Source of the DNA: Pseudonocardia sp.
GTDB taxonomy: Bacteria > Actinomycetota > Actinomycetes > Mycobacteriales > Pseudonocardiaceae
Assembly: GCA_030453005.1 (NCBI GenBank)
Contig: JAKDLE010000069.1
Coordinates: 1 to 9,098 of the forward strand
Length of the DNA: 9,098 bases
Direction of reading: 5' to 3'
Under the pieces are notes generated by a model that searched no databases, was not told where the DNA came from, and saw only the letters and a list, made by a program, of their open reading frames with translations. Shown here in pieces: positions 7,717-9,098 of this stretch. Position 1 is the first letter of the stretch; each line of letters opens with the position of its first letter. Made by a program: the position numbers and the translations under genes.

Positions 7717-7730
7717 GTGCGCGGTGCGCG
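7717..7730 (+). repeat. Tandem 7-bp repeat next to a ribosome binding site
   Basis: GTGCGCG occurs twice in direct succession immediately after GGGAG. The duplication places a GTG at 7717 and another at 7724. Only the second has a sensible distance from the GGGAGG at 7712-7717. Confidence 0.5.
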
Positions 7731-7789
7731 GTATCGGTGGCACGCCGGAGCCTGCGGGTCCGGCCGTCGGCGTGGAGGGCGCCCGGTGA
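7724..7789 (+). CDS. Possible 21-codon leader ORF before the MEDS gene
   Basis: A GTG at 7724 follows a strong GGGAGG (7712-7717) by six bases and opens a frame of 21 codons reading MRGIGGTPEPAGPAVGVEGA plus R. Its stop, TGA 7787-7789, overlaps the MEDS gene's GTG start in the same GTGA arrangement used between other genes here. The peptide is Gly/Pro/Ala-rich and resembles no family I know. It may be a leader peptide that couples translation to the next gene, or an accident of a good ribosome binding site. An inverted repeat (7744-7764) lies within it. There is no direct evidence that it is translated. Confidence 0.3.
   Translation: MRGIGGTPEPAGPAVGVEGAR
7744..7764 (+). repeat. Inverted repeat (6-bp stem, 9-base loop)
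   Basis: GCCGGA at 7744-7749 can pair with TCCGGC at 7759-7764. A competing stem, CGCCG at 7743-7747 with CGGCG at 7768-7772, uses some of the same bases. No U-run follows, so this is not a classical terminator. It lies shortly before the ribosome binding site of the MEDS gene and could influence its translation, but such stems are common in GC-rich DNA. Confidence 0.3.
7774..7779 (+). promoter_or_regulatory. Ribosome binding site deciding the MEDS gene start
   Basis: GGAGGG ends six bases before GTG 7786. It supports that start over the longer in-frame option at 7717, whose extra 23 residues are Arg/Gly-rich and match no domain. Confidence 0.7.
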
Positions 7790-8724
7790 CTTCGACCGCC
7801 ACCGACGGTTTCGTGCACGAGGCGCTGCTCTACCGGTCCGACGAGCAGTTCCTGGCGTCAGCCGTGCCGTTCCTGGAAGCGGCCGTCGTCGCCGGGGAGG
7901 TCTGCCTGGTGGCGCTCGGGCCGGTCACGACCCGGCTGCTGCGGGGCTCCGGCCTCGACACCTCGACCGTCCGCTTCCTGGGGGACGGCCACTACAACCG
8001 GCCCGCCACCGTGATCCGCGACTACCGCGACCTGTTCGCCCGGGTCGTGGCGCAGGGCGCGCCCCGGGTGCGGATCCTCGGCGAGGTGCCGCACCCCGGC
8101 CTGGGTGTCCTGTGGGACGAGTGGGGGCGCTACGAGGCCACTGCCAACCTCGCCTACGCCCCGTACCCCGTGTGGGGCCTGTGCCCCTACGACCTGCGGA
8201 TCACCCCGGCCGCGGTCCTGGACGACGTGCTGTGCACCCATCCGTTCCTGCACGGCGACGGGGCCAACGAGCGCTACACGGAGCCCGCGGAGTTCCTGAG
8301 GCGGCACATCGCCCCGCGACCGGTCGCCGACGCTGCGCCCACCGTGGAGCTGACCGACCCGACCCCCGCCGTCGCCCGGCGCGCCGTGCGTGAGGTGAGC
8401 GTCCGCACGACGCTGGGAGAGGATGAGCTCGACGACCTCGTCACCGCCGTCAGCGAGGCGGTGACGAACGCGCTGACCCACGGGGTCGGGCCCGTGGGGC
8501 TGCGGCTCTGGCCCGAGCCGCACCGTGTCGTCGCCAGCGTCAGCGACCGGGGGCCGGGGCCGCAGGACCCCTACGCGGGCCTGCTGCCCACCACCGACAC
8601 CGTGACCGGCGGTCTCGGGCTGTGGATCATCCACCAGACGTGCGCGCAGGTCACGCTCGACCGCGGCGGGAACGGCTTCACCCTGCGGCTCGTCGCCGGA
8701 GCACCGGAGCACCACCATGGCTGA
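7786..8724 (+). CDS. MEDS sensor domain fused to RsbW-like ATPase
   Basis: This 312-residue protein joins a small-molecule-type sensor to an anti-sigma-class ATPase. Residues 8-175 match the MEDS fold (first described in the DcmR regulators of methylotrophs and in methanogens): HEALLYRSDEQFL at the front, then VRILGEVPHPG, and WGLCPYD towards the end. Residues 195-305 are a GHKL ATPase with N-box AVSEAVTNALTHG (E224, N228), G1 box VSDRGPG (D254) and G2 box GGLGLWII (from G275). By family knowledge such ATPases phosphorylate STAS proteins or hold sigma factors; acting on the STAS protein at 6934 is inferred from proximity. GTG 7786 is chosen for its GGAGGG. The gene sits after the 112-base gap and may have its own promoter. 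Its end overlaps the next gene by eight bases. No membrane segment or signal peptide is seen. The ligand is unknown. Confidence 0.9.
   Translation: MTSTATDGFVHEALLYRSDEQFLASAVPFLEAAVVAGEVCLVALGPVTTRLLRGSGLDTSTVRFLGDGHYNRPATVIRDYRDLFARVVAQGAPRVRILGEVPHPGLGVLWDEWGRYEATANLAYAPYPVWGLCPYDLRITPAAVLDDVLCTHPFLHGDGANERYTEPAEFLRRHIAPRPVADAAPTVELTDPTPAVARRAVREVSVRTTLGEDELDDLVTAVSEAVTNALTHGVGPVGLRLWPEPHRVVASVSDRGPGPQDPYAGLLPTTDTVTGGLGLWIIHQTCAQVTLDRGGNGFTLRLVAGAPEHHHG
8706..8709 (+). promoter_or_regulatory. Ribosome binding site of the last gene, inside the MEDS-ATPase gene
   Basis: GGAG ends seven bases before ATG 8717 and lies within the last codons of the preceding gene, supporting the overlapping start. 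Confidence 0.55.
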
Positions 8725-9098
8725 GCCCGGCCGTCACGAGGTGCTGCTCGCGGCGACGGACACGCACACCCGGTCCGTCGTCGCCGACCGGCTGCGTGCG
8801 GCGCAGCGGCAGCGCCACCACGTCGTCACCGTCGCCGCGCCCGTCGGGCCGGAGCTCACGGGCGCGCCCGGGGCGGTCACGGCACTGCCGGCCGAACAGC
8901 TGCGGGAACCCGCCGTCGCCCGGGAGCTGGTCGACCGCGCGTTCGACCGGGGCTTCGACGGGCTCCACGTGCTCGTCTGGGCCGACGACCTCATCGCCGA
9001 GACCTCGTCCGCCGTGCACGCCGCGCTCGAGGCGGAGTTGGAACGGCTCTGCCGCGTCTGGGCGGTGTCGGCGCTGTGCGTCTACGACCGGGGCCTCT
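8717..9098 (+). CDS. Second MEDS-domain protein, C-terminus beyond window
   Basis: The frame from ATG 8717 stays open to the window edge, giving 127 residues of an incomplete protein that begins MAEPGRHEVLLAATD. It looks like a divergent MEDS domain. The segment GFDGLHVLVWADD followed by an acidic helix LEAELERLC and the strand VSALCVYDRG has the pattern of the later half of MEDS domains, where a Cys-Tyr-Asp/Asn-Arg motif is common. It overlaps the previous gene by eight bases and has GGAG in front, so co-expression with the MEDS-ATPase is likely. In related actinobacteria similar proteins often continue into a STAS domain, which would make it a second antagonist; that part is not visible here and is a guess. 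An MEDS-only or MEDS-ATPase protein is equally possible. Confidence 0.75.
   Translation, partial: MAEPGRHEVLLAATDTHTRSVVADRLRAAQRQRHHVVTVAAPVGPELTGAPGAVTALPAEQLREPAVARELVDRAFDRGFDGLHVLVWADDLIAETSSAVHAALEAELERLCRVWAVSALCVYDRGL

Noticed and set aside
7717..7785. Longer start for the MEDS-ATPase at GTG 7717
   Set aside because: It overlaps the GGGAGG itself and would add an Arg/Gly-rich segment foreign to the family. GTG 7786 has its own GGAGGG.

Overview
The window is very GC-rich, with codons ending almost always in G or C. All credible genes lie on the + strand with almost no space between them. This, together with the protein families present, points to a high-GC actinobacterium. A Pseudonocardia-like member of the Pseudonocardiales is my best guess, but the sequence alone does not fix the genus. 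There are no RNA genes, mobile elements, CRISPR arrays or clear terminators.

The layout is a single signalling cluster of the RsbU/RsbV/RsbW 'partner-switching' kind, in which PP2C phosphatases and GHKL anti-sigma kinases compete over the phosphorylation of a STAS protein, which normally sets the activity of an alternative sigma factor. (1) Positions 97-4781 hold a giant sensor protein, about 1561 residues if one missing base is restored. Its order is PAS-GAF-HisKA-HATPase-REC-PAS-GAF-GAF-SpoIIE/PP2C-RsbW-like ATPase. As given, the reading frame is broken at about 1372-1382, so it appears as two pieces (97-1587 and 1377-4781). (2) 4778-6937 is a second phosphatase, PAS-like-GAF-GAF-SpoIIE. 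(3) 6934-7254 is a STAS anti-anti-sigma factor. (4) 7254-7673 is a stand-alone RsbW-like kinase. (5) 7674-7785 is the only sizeable gap inside the cluster. It holds a candidate SigB/SigF-type promoter, a small palindrome, a strong ribosome binding site and a possible 21-codon leader ORF. (6) 7786-8724 is a MEDS-domain sensor fused to an RsbW-like ATPase. (7) 8717 to the window edge is the start of a second MEDS-domain protein, cut off by the window.

Neighbouring genes overlap by 1 to 8 bases (GTGA, ATGA, TGATG and an 8-base overlap), so the set is probably co-transcribed and translationally coupled. Working model: several sensory inputs (PAS, GAF, phosphorelay, MEDS) feed two phosphatases and three anti-sigma-type ATPases that act on one STAS protein visible here. 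The sigma factor is not in the window. The candidate promoter at 7668-7693 suggests that the second half of the cluster may be switched on by that sigma factor, which would form a feedback loop.
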